64,000 nucleotides of DNA from Legionella sp. (lineage in GTDB: Bacteria > Pseudomonadota > Gammaproteobacteria > Legionellales > Legionellaceae): positions 62,001-126,000 of the forward strand of contig JARLJR010000135.1 of NCBI GenBank assembly GCA_031291095.1. The letters run 5' to 3'. The notes below the pieces were generated by a model. It did not search any database and was not told the DNA's origin. It saw nothing but the letters and a program-made list of their open reading frames with translations. A program made the position numbers and the translations under genes. This document shows positions 56,044 through 64,000 of this stretch, piece after piece. Numbering within the stretch: position 1 is the first letter of the stretch; each line of letters starts with the position of its first letter.

Positions 56044-57900
56044 TCAGAGCACAGGACGAATCTCCCCATCAAGAAAAGAATCATCAGCGGTTAACGATTG
56101 AGTCCCGTGTGTTAGAACACCCCCTTTACTTTTAAAGAATGCATGATAATCCTTAGATGACTTATCTTCCTGAAGTAGCTCACAGAACTCATCATATTCT
56201 TTTAAATCAAAAGGTTTTACCTCGAGCATTTTCTCATCAGGGGTAAAGGAGGCACTAATTAACAAATTAGAAGCCATCGCTAAAGCGAGTCCTCCCGCAA
56301 GAGCCCCTAAGCCAATACCCAACGGCATAAAGACCAAACAAGAAAAAATTGCTGCGGGTATAAATGCTTCCAACATGATGGAGCGGATTAAATGTGCTAT
56401 CTGCAAACTAACCGTTTGTTGTTGGTGTTCTGTTTTTGCATCCAGTCGTTTTATTTCCAAAAATAGTAACTTCTTTGCATCATCAGGCAATTGTGCTTTT
56501 TTAAGAAATACCTGCTTCTTCAATAAGTTTACCTGCGCCATAAAATCGTCTTCATTATCTTTTAATGCCGATTTAGTCTTATGGATTTCGATACCACTCT
56601 GAACGGCATTATTAATAACGGTCATGGCAAAACAAACCACCGCACCAACCACGCCAAGCGTAGAAGCCAATCCAGCCGCAATAGGAACAAAAGGCATCGC
56701 CATCACCACAAAAGCAGCCATTAAGCCTGCAGCATAGGCAATATTGGTGTATAAACCTATTTTTTGCAGCGTCCAATTGGTGATGCACTGTTTTTTATCA
56801 CGCTCTAAAGCATTTTTTTGCATTTCCAGTTGTAATTTTTTGGCTTTACTTTCTTCATCGTCACTGGTTAATTTATTTATTTCAGCATTTAATTGCTGGA
56901 TATCATGATCATATTGTTGGATTTGTGCATTATGCAGCGCTTGTTGCTCTGAAAAATCCCAAAGTGCTACGCTCGTATCGAATAATAACAAAGCAACGGT
57001 TAGAGCATCTCCCGCAGTTCCCAATATGCCTTTGCCAGTCAACCAAAAAAAGCACAGTAAATTCGCGGTTGCCCAAAGAGAATCATTCAACAAAGTAAAT
57101 TTGCGTTGCGTCCATTGGGTACTAAAACGGTTAAACCAACCCTCATCAATTTCGTCCTGGCTCATCCAAGGATGCTGCACCGTATGTTTAAGCAATAAAA
57201 AGAAATTCATTGAGAAACGGAAGTAATATAAGCCCCAACTTAAACAACCGGTATAAGGATCTGGGGTTTTAACTACATTTCCAGCTTGTTCAGCATTATA
57301 AAAGCCCTCAGGCACCAAGCTCAACATGGTTTTTAAAAAGGAAGAGCCCCATACCCAATACAAACGCTTGCCGTTTAAAGCACCGACATATTCTCTGATG
57401 GTTTTACATTTTCCAGAATCGGCTAATTGCTGAGCAAACTCTTTACCCAAAGCAATGCCCAAGTATTGCACAGGCTTGCCATCAGTAAAATAAGCTTGTT
57501 CAGGTGCTTTATCAATGCGCTCTTGCCAGACGGGATTAAGCTTATCCAACATCTTTTCACATTGTTTGATCTTATCGTTATAATCAGCTTTATTCTCGGT
57601 TTTTTGATGCTGTAACTCATACTCTCTTTGTACGAGTAGCAGTAAATAAGCAATTTGCAAATCATGGGTTCGTTGAGCTTTTTGTTCGGGACTCATATAC
57701 GAAATCAAAATTTCGTCCGTATCCGCTAAAATACCAGCATAAAAATTTAAGGGTGTAAGAAAGCCACCATCGACCGCATAGAGATTCTTTTTCAGTAATT
57801 CCGCTTTGTGACGTTTCAGCAGTTCTTCATGGCGTAACTTAGTCTTCGCATTAAGCGAATCGATAAGATAGGATTGAAGAATTCCGCTGCTTGTTGTCAT
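56044..57900 (-). CDS. Large membrane protein of unknown function, paralogue of the 16-kb gene
   Basis: 618 residues. N-terminal soluble part (1-225), then hydrophobic segments at about 228-243, 285-300, 305-322, 393-415 and 418-442. A charged coiled coil sits at about 335-380, and a further hydrophobic pair at about 515-550. The 220-300 segment matches the 437-residue protein at 16006 (DPYTG, LLLKH, WM, GW, ND, LTG). AGGTGAC before the ATG at 57900. Flanked by single-gene units. Function unknown. Confidence 0.75.
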   Translation of the reverse strand: MTTSSGILQSYLIDSLNAKTKLRHEELLKRHKAELLKKNLYAVDGGFLTPLNFYAGILADTDEILISYMSPEQKAQRTHDLQIAYLLLLVQREYELQHQKTENKADYNDKIKQCEKMLDKLNPVWQERIDKAPEQAYFTDGKPVQYLGIALGKEFAQQLADSGKCKTIREYVGALNGKRLYWVWGSSFLKTMLSLVPEGFYNAEQAGNVVKTPDPYTGCLSWGLYYFRFSMNFFLLLKHTVQHPWMSQDEIDEGWFNRFSTQWTQRKFTLLNDSLWATANLLCFFWLTGKGILGTAGDALTVALLLFDTSVALWDFSEQQALHNAQIQQYDHDIQQLNAEINKLTSDDEESKAKKLQLEMQKNALERDKKQCITNWTLQKIGLYTNIAYAAGLMAAFVVMAMPFVPIAAGLASTLGVVGAVVCFAMTVINNAVQSGIEIHKTKSALKDNEDDFMAQVNLLKKQVFLKKAQLPDDAKKLLFLEIKRLDAKTEHQQQTVSLQIAHLIRSIMLEAFIPAAIFSCLVFMPLGIGLGALAGGLALAMASNLLISASFTPDEKMLEVKPFDLKEYDEFCELLQEDKSSKDYHAFFKSKGGVLTHGTQSLTADDSFLDGEIRPVL

Positions 57901-58164
57901 AATGTCACCTCTAGAGTTGAGTAATTACTGGCGACTCATTCTTTCTTTTAATAATAGTAGTAGTAAAAAAAATAAGTATGCTCTTTTTTATAACATAGCA
58001 ATCATTTTACTAACAAGCGAATCCTGCATCGATTTACACATTTGATACTAAAATTTGCGATATCTTTCATAGATTAGGGATAAAACCGTCGAGCGCTTCA
58101 GAAAAGTCAACCACTTTTTGCGAACTATGATAAAATTATCGGCACTTACCCAATCTGTTCGAGA

Positions 58165-58845
58165 ATGCATATTATGAAAAAAGCGGTTGTACTGTTATCA
58201 GGCGGCTTGGATTCAACAACCTGCCTAGCCCTAGCAAATTCCCAAGGTTTTGAATGTCATGCGATGAGTTTTTCCTATGGACAAAGACATACTGCTGAAC
58301 TGCTGGCTGCAGCGCGTATCGCACAACATTATCAAGTGGCAAGCCATAAAATTGTTAACTTGGATACGGAATTATTTCGTAACTCCGCCTTAACCGATTC
58401 TTCACTCGATGTTCCCGACTTTCAAGACAGCTCGGAAATTCCGGTGACCTACGTTCCAGCACGCAATACTATTTTCTTGGCAATGGCTTTAGGCTTTGCT
58501 GAATCAATTGGCGCCCGAGATATTTACATTGGCGCAAGCTCCATAGACTATTCTCATTATCCCGATTGCCGCCCTGAATTTATCGCCGCTTTTCAAACTT
58601 TAGCTAATTTAGCAACGAAGGCAGGGGTAAGCGGTGACCCATTTACAATCCACGCCCCCTTACAACATTTAAGTAAAATTAAAACCATTGAATTAGGTTT
58701 AGGCTTAGGGGTGGATTACAGCTTGACGGTTTCCTGTTATCAAGCAGATGATGCCGGCAAAGCCTGTGGCAATTGCGATAGTTGCACCTTTAGAAAACGC
58801 GGTTTTGCTGGCGCCTGTGTCAGTGACCCGACACAGTATCAATAA
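58165..58845 (+). CDS. queC: 7-cyano-7-deazaguanine synthase QueC
   Basis: 226 residues, or 223 from the ATG at 58174 ([11 protein letters not shown]), which fits family starts; GAG at 58159-58161 does not settle it. PP-loop [28 protein letters not shown], and the zinc ligands in [17 protein letters not shown]. Converts 7-carboxy-7-deazaguanine to preQ0 with ammonia and ATP in queuosine synthesis. No other que genes are adjacent. Confidence 0.96.
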   Translation: MHIMKKAVVLLSGGLDSTTCLALANSQGFECHAMSFSYGQRHTAELLAAARIAQHYQVASHKIVNLDTELFRNSALTDSSLDVPDFQDSSEIPVTYVPARNTIFLAMALGFAESIGARDIYIGASSIDYSHYPDCRPEFIAAFQTLANLATKAGVSGDPFTIHAPLQHLSKIKTIELGLGLGVDYSLTVSCYQADDAGKACGNCDSCTFRKRGFAGACVSDPTQYQ

Positions 58846-58998
58846 CCTTTAGTCGCATTCGCATGACACAGGCTAATGCGAGCGATGTCTGGCGCTGAAT
58901 TTACACTTTTGTTACAACAAATTGAACATTTTTGATTCACGACATTACGAATCATTGTTATGATTTGTGGTGATGTATAACTATCATGGAGTGAATAT

Positions 58999-59709
58999 AT
59001 GGGACGTTTAAGAGACTTTGCCGTTGGCGCGGTAGAACTTCCAGGAACTATATTATTTGGTATCGCTAAGTTAGTTTTTGGCGCTACTGAAAAATATAAA
59101 GACGGTAAAGTTAAAAAAGACAAAGAAGGGAAGCCAATCGTATTTGCTGGGCTTTTAGGCTTAGTTTTAGAAGGTATCGGGGCATTGGGCAGAGGAATCT
59201 CTAGCATTGTTAACAATAATAAAGCAGCTATATCTACTGCTTTTTGGGCATCGTTAGCTATTGGTGGTGCCGTTGGTTTAACCCTGTACTTATGGCCAGC
59301 AGCTTTAACATTCGTAGCTGATTATGCCATTTATGGCTATTCCATCGCAGGCATAGTGGGTGCCGATCCACTACTGCAAATGGGCTTTGCGGCAACTCTG
59401 GCTTTTGCAGCGACCACCTTAACGACTTACGCTGTAGCATTCGTGGCTAATTCGATTTCTATGATTAAAAGTGCCTGTAATCCGCAACCTGAAGTGCCAG
59501 AAGAAAACCCTCAAGCAGAACACCAAAACACTCTAGTAGATAGTCCTAGAAGGTTAATGACTGGTTTAAGTGCCCAGCCACCTGTAACCAAGAAAGACAC
59601 GACCCTAGAACCTGTACATACTAGTTCGCTGCATAAAAACGCAAAAGAAGAGGCAGAAAGTGTACCTGATATCATTTTAGATAATCAGAGCACGCTTCAA
59701 GGTGTTTAA
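58999..59709 (+). CDS. Small membrane protein of unknown function
   Basis: 236 residues. Hydrophobic and glycine-rich N-terminal 170 residues with about four membrane-prone segments (LPGTILFGIAKLVFG, FAGLLGLVLEGIGALGRGI, SLAIGGAVGLTLYLWPAAL, FAATLAFAATTLTTYAVAFV). A soluble P/E/T-rich tail of 65 residues follows. GGAGTGAAT before the ATG; followed by a clean terminator. No family recognised. It begins with MG and a short amphipathic stretch, as does the unknown gene at 62902. Confidence 0.65.
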   Translation: MGRLRDFAVGAVELPGTILFGIAKLVFGATEKYKDGKVKKDKEGKPIVFAGLLGLVLEGIGALGRGISSIVNNNKAAISTAFWASLAIGGAVGLTLYLWPAALTFVADYAIYGYSIAGIVGADPLLQMGFAATLAFAATTLTTYAVAFVANSISMIKSACNPQPEVPEENPQAEHQNTLVDSPRRLMTGLSAQPPVTKKDTTLEPVHTSSLHKNAKEEAESVPDIILDNQSTLQGV

Positions 59710-59733
59710 GAGGCACAACAAAATTATCACCTT

Positions 59734-59759
59734 AAAACGCGGCTCTAGCCGCGTTTTTT
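59734..59759 (+). terminator. Rho-independent terminator
   Basis: aaaacgcggc, tcta loop, gccgcgtttttt: 10-bp stem and six T, 25 bases after the membrane-protein gene. Confidence 0.93.
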
Positions 59760-59858
59760 ATGCTCATCCAGTTTCCTGCAGCATTTAATCCCTATTTGCG
59801 TTATAATCGGGCGCTTTTATACCTAGGACATACTATGGGTGATGAGGAGTCATTGAAC

Positions 59859-61529
59859 ATGTCAATAAACCATACAGAACGTAAAATGTTAGTCACTAGT
59901 GCCCTTCCTTATGCGAATGGACATCTGCATTTAGGGCATTTGGTAGAACATATTCAAACCGATGTCTGGGTGCGTACGCACAAAATGTTAGGTATCCAAT
60001 GCATTAGTGTCTGCGGAGACGATGCACATGGCACTCCCATCATGTTAAAAGCGGAGCAAATGGGCATTACTCCTGAAGCCTTAACCGCAGAAATCAAATT
60101 AAGCCACGAGCATGACTTTAAGCTTTTTGCCATCGACTACGACTGCTACCATACGACCCATTCCCCTGAAAATCAGGAGTTAGCCTCGGCTATTTATGAA
60201 AAGCTGCAGGCAAGTGGCTGCATCGTAAAAAAAACCATTCGCCAGGCCTTTGATCCACTGAAACAGATGTTCCTGCCGGACCGCTATGTGAAAGGGACCT
60301 GTCCCAAATGTGGTGCCAAAGATCAGTATGGTGATAATTGTGAAGTATGTGGCTCCACCTATTCGCCAACTGATCTTATTGATGCGGTATCGGCAATCTC
60401 TGGTGCAAAACCCATCGAAAAAGATTCAGAACATTATTTCTTTGACTTACCTCGTTTTGAAAACTTGTTAAAAGAGTGGACTCGCAATGGGCACCTGCAA
60501 ACTGAGGTAGCGAATAAGCTTGATGAGTGGTTTGCTGCAGGCCTAAAACAATGGGATATTTCTCGGGATGCTCCATATTTTGGCTTCCCAATTCCTGGAA
60601 CCACCGATAAGTATTTTTATGTTTGGCTGGATGCTCCTATAGGCTATATGGCCAGTTTCAAAAAATACTGCGATGAGCAAGGCGCATCCTTTGCCGAATT
60701 CTGGGATAAAGATTCTAAAACCGAATTATATCATTTCGTCGGCAAGGATATTGTTTATTTCCATGCCCTATTCTGGCCTGCAATGCTTGCTGCTAGCGAT
60801 CATCGTCTGCCTACTGCAGTATATACCCATGGCTTTTTAACGGTTGATGGGCAAAAGATGTCTAAATCTCGAGGAACCTTCCTTGAGGCACGCACCTATC
60901 TGGATCATCTACACCCTGAATATTTACGTTACTATTTTGCGGCAAAACTCAATGGTCGCGTTGACGATTTGGATTTGAATTTTGAAGATTTCACCAATCG
61001 CATCAATGCCGATTTAGTTGGTAAAGTAGTAAATATCGCCAGCCGTTGTGCCGGTTTTATTAATAAGCGCTTTGAAAACCGTTTAAGCAATACCCTAAGT
61101 GAGCCGCAATTGTATGCGGAATTATTGGAAATACGCTCAGCAATTATTGATGCCTATGTAAGTCGTGATTATGCACGCGCCATTCGTCTCATTATGGATT
61201 GCGCAGATAAAGTAAACCAATACATTGATACTCATAAGCCCTGGGTACTGGCTAAAGAAGAAGGACGTTTGGCGGAAGTTCAAGATATTTGCACGATGGG
61301 TATTAATTTATTCCGCGTGCTAATGACTTATTTGAAACCCGTATTACCGATGATGGCACAGGCTGCAGAACAATTTTTAAATTGTGAGCCCTTAACGTGG
61401 GCAGCAATTGATGCACCCTTGTTAAACCATCAGCTTAATCCATTCCAACCCTTAATAACTCGTGTTGAAAAAGAAAAAATAGACGCCATGCTCGAGCAAT
61501 CTAAACAGGTGACTAATGCCCTCAGTTAA
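59859..61529 (+). CDS. metG: Methionyl-tRNA synthetase
   Basis: 556 residues from the ATG at 59859 ([20 protein letters not shown]), with GAGGAG nine bases upstream; ATGs at 59760 and 59835 are less likely. HIGH-type HLGHL, zinc knuckle [25 protein letters not shown] loop, and helical anticodon domain. It charges tRNA-Met. It lacks the C-terminal Trbp111-like dimerisation/tRNA-binding domain present in E. coli MetG (677 residues), ending shortly after the anticodon domain. The stop overlaps rnfB by 14 bases. Confidence 0.95.
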   Translation: MSINHTERKMLVTSALPYANGHLHLGHLVEHIQTDVWVRTHKMLGIQCISVCGDDAHGTPIMLKAEQMGITPEALTAEIKLSHEHDFKLFAIDYDCYHTTHSPENQELASAIYEKLQASGCIVKKTIRQAFDPLKQMFLPDRYVKGTCPKCGAKDQYGDNCEVCGSTYSPTDLIDAVSAISGAKPIEKDSEHYFFDLPRFENLLKEWTRNGHLQTEVANKLDEWFAAGLKQWDISRDAPYFGFPIPGTTDKYFYVWLDAPIGYMASFKKYCDEQGASFAEFWDKDSKTELYHFVGKDIVYFHALFWPAMLAASDHRLPTAVYTHGFLTVDGQKMSKSRGTFLEARTYLDHLHPEYLRYYFAAKLNGRVDDLDLNFEDFTNRINADLVGKVVNIASRCAGFINKRFENRLSNTLSEPQLYAELLEIRSAIIDAYVSRDYARAIRLIMDCADKVNQYIDTHKPWVLAKEEGRLAEVQDICTMGINLFRVLMTYLKPVLPMMAQAAEQFLNCEPLTWAAIDAPLLNHQLNPFQPLITRVEKEKIDAMLEQSKQVTNALS

Positions 61530-62130
61530 AGAAATCGATGCACTTTTGCCACAAACTCAATGTGGCGAGTGCAATTATTCAGGATGCTTGCCTTATGCCG
61601 AAGCCTTGGCCCAAGGCAGCGCCACGATTAATAAATGCCCTCCTGGTGGAGTGAAAACCGTTAAGGCTCTTGCTGCATTGCTGAGTCTTGATGCAGCTCC
61701 GTATCTTGATGAGGTGATAGCAAATACTCGAGCGCCATCCGTAGCGGTTATACGCGAAGCAGATTGTATTGGGTGTACCAAATGCATTAAGGCCTGTCCT
61801 GTAGATGCCATTATTGGCAGTGGTAAATTAATGCATGCCATCATTAGTCATGAGTGCACTGGCTGTGGTTTATGCGTGACACCTTGCCCAGTGGACTGCA
61901 TTGAAATGGTAACGCTACCGGAGCCGGACTATGATAAAGAGTTGGCACGTCAGCGCTTTAATGACAAACAAACCCGTTTATTACGTGATGAGCATCAAAA
62001 GCAACAGGCTTATCGAGAAAAACGGCTGTTAACGAAAAACTCGGCCAATCAGTCGCAAGACATCAAAGCCAAACAAGATTATATTCAACAAGCCCTGGCT
62101 CGCGTTAAGGCAAAGAAGGCACATGAATAA
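61516..62130 (+). CDS. rnfB: RnfB-like iron-sulfur protein (orphan)
   Basis: 204 residues. 4Fe-4S Fe-S domain [16 protein letters not shown] with a fourth Cys in NKCPPGG, then two ferredoxin clusters [12 protein letters not shown] and [12 protein letters not shown], and a K/Q-rich tail. The N-terminal membrane helix of canonical RnfB is absent, so it should be soluble. The rest of the Rnf complex (A, C, D, G, E) is not here, yet nth follows directly, as in rnfABCDGE-nth of enterobacteria. Probably an electron carrier of unknown partner. Overlaps metG by 14 and nth by 8 bases. Confidence 0.88.
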   Translation: MPSVKEIDALLPQTQCGECNYSGCLPYAEALAQGSATINKCPPGGVKTVKALAALLSLDAAPYLDEVIANTRAPSVAVIREADCIGCTKCIKACPVDAIIGSGKLMHAIISHECTGCGLCVTPCPVDCIEMVTLPEPDYDKELARQRFNDKQTRLLRDEHQKQQAYREKRLLTKNSANQSQDIKAKQDYIQQALARVKAKKAHE

Positions 62131-62758
62131 ACAAAAGATTCGAGAAATTTTTACCCGTTTTCGTGAACAAAATCCTCATCCGACTACGGAGTTAGTCTAT
62201 CACTCGCCCTTTGAGTTATTAATTGCAGTTATTCTTTCAGCCCAAGCAACAGACGTTAGCGTCAATAAGGCTACCGCAAAATTATTTCCGGTAGCTAATA
62301 CACCACGGGGCATTTTAGATTTAGGCTTGGACCAATTAAAAGAATATGTTAAATCAATTGGCCTTTATAATAGTAAAGCGCAAAATATCATCAAGACTTG
62401 TGCCTTATTAATTCAGCATCACCATGGAGAAGTTCCCAGGCAGCGCGAAGCACTCGAAGCCTTACCTGGTGTTGGGCGTAAAACGGCAAATGTCGTATTA
62501 AATACGGCTTTTGGCGAACCAACTATGGCCGTGGATACTCATATATTTCGGGTCGCTAACCGCACGGGCATTGCTAAAGGAAAAACCCCTTTGGCGGTGG
62601 AACACGCACTAGTAAAAAACATCACCCCTGAATTTTTGCAGGATGCCCATCATTGGTTAATTTTGCATGGGCGCTATGTGTGCACCGCGCGCGCGCCTAA
62701 GTGCGCTACCTGCATTATCCAAGACCTTTGTGAATTTACCGACAAAAATCTTCCATAG
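62123..62758 (+). CDS. nth: Endonuclease III
   Basis: 211 residues, standard. Helix-hairpin-helix [12 protein letters not shown] with the catalytic Lys, Asp in [10 protein letters not shown], and 4Fe-4S ligands in [17 protein letters not shown] (C-X6-C-X2-C-X5-C). Removes oxidised pyrimidines and nicks abasic sites in base-excision repair. Last gene of metG-rnfB-nth; overlaps rnfB by eight bases. Confidence 0.96.
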   Translation: MNKQKIREIFTRFREQNPHPTTELVYHSPFELLIAVILSAQATDVSVNKATAKLFPVANTPRGILDLGLDQLKEYVKSIGLYNSKAQNIIKTCALLIQHHHGEVPRQREALEALPGVGRKTANVVLNTAFGEPTMAVDTHIFRVANRTGIAKGKTPLAVEHALVKNITPEFLQDAHHWLILHGRYVCTARAPKCATCIIQDLCEFTDKNLP

Positions 62759-62901
62759 CGCCCAAAAACACGCCAAGTCGAAAGAATTTCGTCACTCTGG
62801 TCGTGAAATTTCTACACTATGTAAAAATGATTGTTTAAGGGTATAGCATTCCTCAATTTTTGCCCCTAGAATGAAATTTCGATGTTTCAGGGAGAAATAT
62901 T

Positions 62902-64000
62902 ATGGGATGGTGGGATACAATCGTAAATGGAGCACAAATAGCAAAGGATGCTGTTACTGATACTGTAAAATGGGTTCGGGATTGGACCTACACCCCTGCG
63001 GTCAAAATTTCTACGTTTACAGTAAATATGATGTTTTCGACATTAGAGCAGGTACAAGCGTTAAAAACATCACTTCCAGCACTACGCTCAGAACAATCAT
63101 ATAAGATAGTCAAAGCAGCGGCTAATATCGCGGTCTACCAGATTGCGCCATTGATCCTAATCAATATGGCCAATACGTCCTTGCAAACAGCCGTTAGAAC
63201 TGGACGTGAAAATGAAGAGGACGCTACTCTTTTATACAACACCATGGTGATTCCTGCAGCCACCGCCATTGATTGGATAGTTTGGGGATGGACTACCCAA
63301 CGCTCCTCTCACATGCTCGCCCAGACCTTAGCCATTGATACCATGGGTGCTGCCGCGTTTAATACGACAAAGCCAAAAATTAAAGAACGCACGCCTTGCG
63401 AGTTAGAACATTGTAATTTTAAACGTAAGGTAAAAGGCTCGCTTCGTGAGTTTTTCATATTATTTTTAAATGATTTATTAACTGGGGGAGTAAGCTATCT
63501 ACCCTATGCCGGTGAAATAGTCGCGCTCATATTAAAAACGGGCTTTGCTGGCGATCTAATTACTCGTGGTGCAAATCTAGATCGTTGCGAACGTCACCGA
63601 GCATCAGCAGAGCGCCCCAAAATATGGTCCTTAGGTTTCGCCTACGTGGTCGCGGAAATGCTTTTAGACAAAGCACTGGAACCGACCGTTGGCATACCGT
63701 CTTATGCAGTCCATAGAGCAATGCGCCACATGTTAATGCTCTTTTTTATTAATAATGCAACCCATATGAAGATCGACTATGTTCCTCCAGGAAAGTATGA
63801 TTTATTAGACCCCGTGGTCGCTTATGGAAAAGCCAGTGGTATTTTGGCCGATGTCATTATTTCTGGTTCTAAAACAGAAATTGCCAGACTATTTCAACCA
63901 GAACCCAATAAAAAACCACTTATTTCCGTACCTGATATCTTAAGACGACTAACTGGGGTACTAAATAGTGATTTGGAACGATTAAACAGGCCAAAACCTG
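62902..64000 (+). CDS. Membrane protein of unknown function, cut by the window end
   Basis: Open from the ATG at 62902 to the last base with no stop: 366 codons seen. GGAGA at 62891-62895 gives good spacing. N-terminus MGWWDTIVNGAQIAKDAVTD is amphipathic, followed by hydrophobic helices (about 75-90, 110-125, 185-215) and charged segments. I recognise no family. It looks like the other large membrane proteins of this genome in style, but I could not align it with them. Confidence 0.7.
   Translation, partial: MGWWDTIVNGAQIAKDAVTDTVKWVRDWTYTPAVKISTFTVNMMFSTLEQVQALKTSLPALRSEQSYKIVKAAANIAVYQIAPLILINMANTSLQTAVRTGRENEEDATLLYNTMVIPAATAIDWIVWGWTTQRSSHMLAQTLAIDTMGAAAFNTTKPKIKERTPCELEHCNFKRKVKGSLREFFILFLNDLLTGGVSYLPYAGEIVALILKTGFAGDLITRGANLDRCERHRASAERPKIWSLGFAYVVAEMLLDKALEPTVGIPSYAVHRAMRHMLMLFFINNATHMKIDYVPPGKYDLLDPVVAYGKASGILADVIISGSKTEIARLFQPEPNKKPLISVPDILRRLTGVLNSDLERLNRPKP

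Noticed and set aside
1-64000. CRISPR arrays, full insertion sequences and tRNA genes
   Set aside because: Looked for regular spaced repeats, transposase motifs and cloverleaf sequences; none found apart from the tRNA-like end of ssrA.

Overview
The window looks like a chromosomal segment of a Legionella species or a very close relative. Reasons: about 40% GC, the tkt-gap-pgk-pyk glycolytic operon, a PlaC-like GDSL acyltransferase, an SrnA-like T2 ribonuclease, a lone RnfB next to Nth, and several large membrane proteins of no recognised family. No species is named, because no search could be run.

Layout. 0.3-6.6 kb: a GntP-type permease, a small membrane protein, and an RND efflux permease with its lipoprotein adaptor. 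6.6-13.4 kb: an AT-rich accessory region ending exactly at the 3' end of the tmRNA gene (ssrA, 13381-13774, minus). It holds a small secreted protein, gene remnants, a Fic protein behind a phased array of inverted repeats, a frameshifted DUF6088/AbiEi-like gene, a broken winged-helix-like gene and a frameshifted P4-type integrase. I read it as a decaying integrative element in ssrA. 13.9-23.3 kb: oligopeptidase A, an unknown membrane protein and the tkt-gap-pgk-pyk operon. 23.4-37.4 kb: a polysaccharide/O-antigen locus with a Wzz-like regulator, Wzx-like flippase, asparagine synthase, two GT4 glycosyltransferases, a Wzy/EpsG-like polymerase, nucleotide-sugar dehydrogenase, uronate epimerase and OafA-type acyltransferase. 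37.5-49.8 kb: mostly housekeeping genes (yciA, tex, glmS, plaC, a trhO remnant, smpB, bcp, a PIN-PhoH protein, a GMP reductase). 50.0-52.8 kb: a J-domain protein and a convergent acidic protein that share a module of about 110 residues. 52.9-64.0 kb: a carboxylesterase, a DUF2807-like lipoprotein, srnA, a membrane protein paralogous to the one at 16 kb, queC, a membrane protein, metG-rnfB-nth, and a membrane protein that runs off the window end.

How the genes work together. tkt-gap-pgk-pyk form one lower-glycolysis/pentose-phosphate operon. glmS supplies amino-sugar precursor for cell wall and surface glycans, and the polysaccharide genes supply uronic-acid precursors, transfer, export, polymerisation, length control and O-acylation; no initiating transferase or O-antigen ligase is visible here. 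tmRNA and its partner smpB are both present, 33 kb apart. PlaC and SrnA are known type II secretion substrates in L. pneumophila.

Most worth a second look: the phased operator array before Fic with a decayed copy 2.7 kb away; the DUF6088 gene broken at a T7 tract but with a restart signal; and the J-domain/acidic protein pair sharing a module and flanked by a direct repeat.
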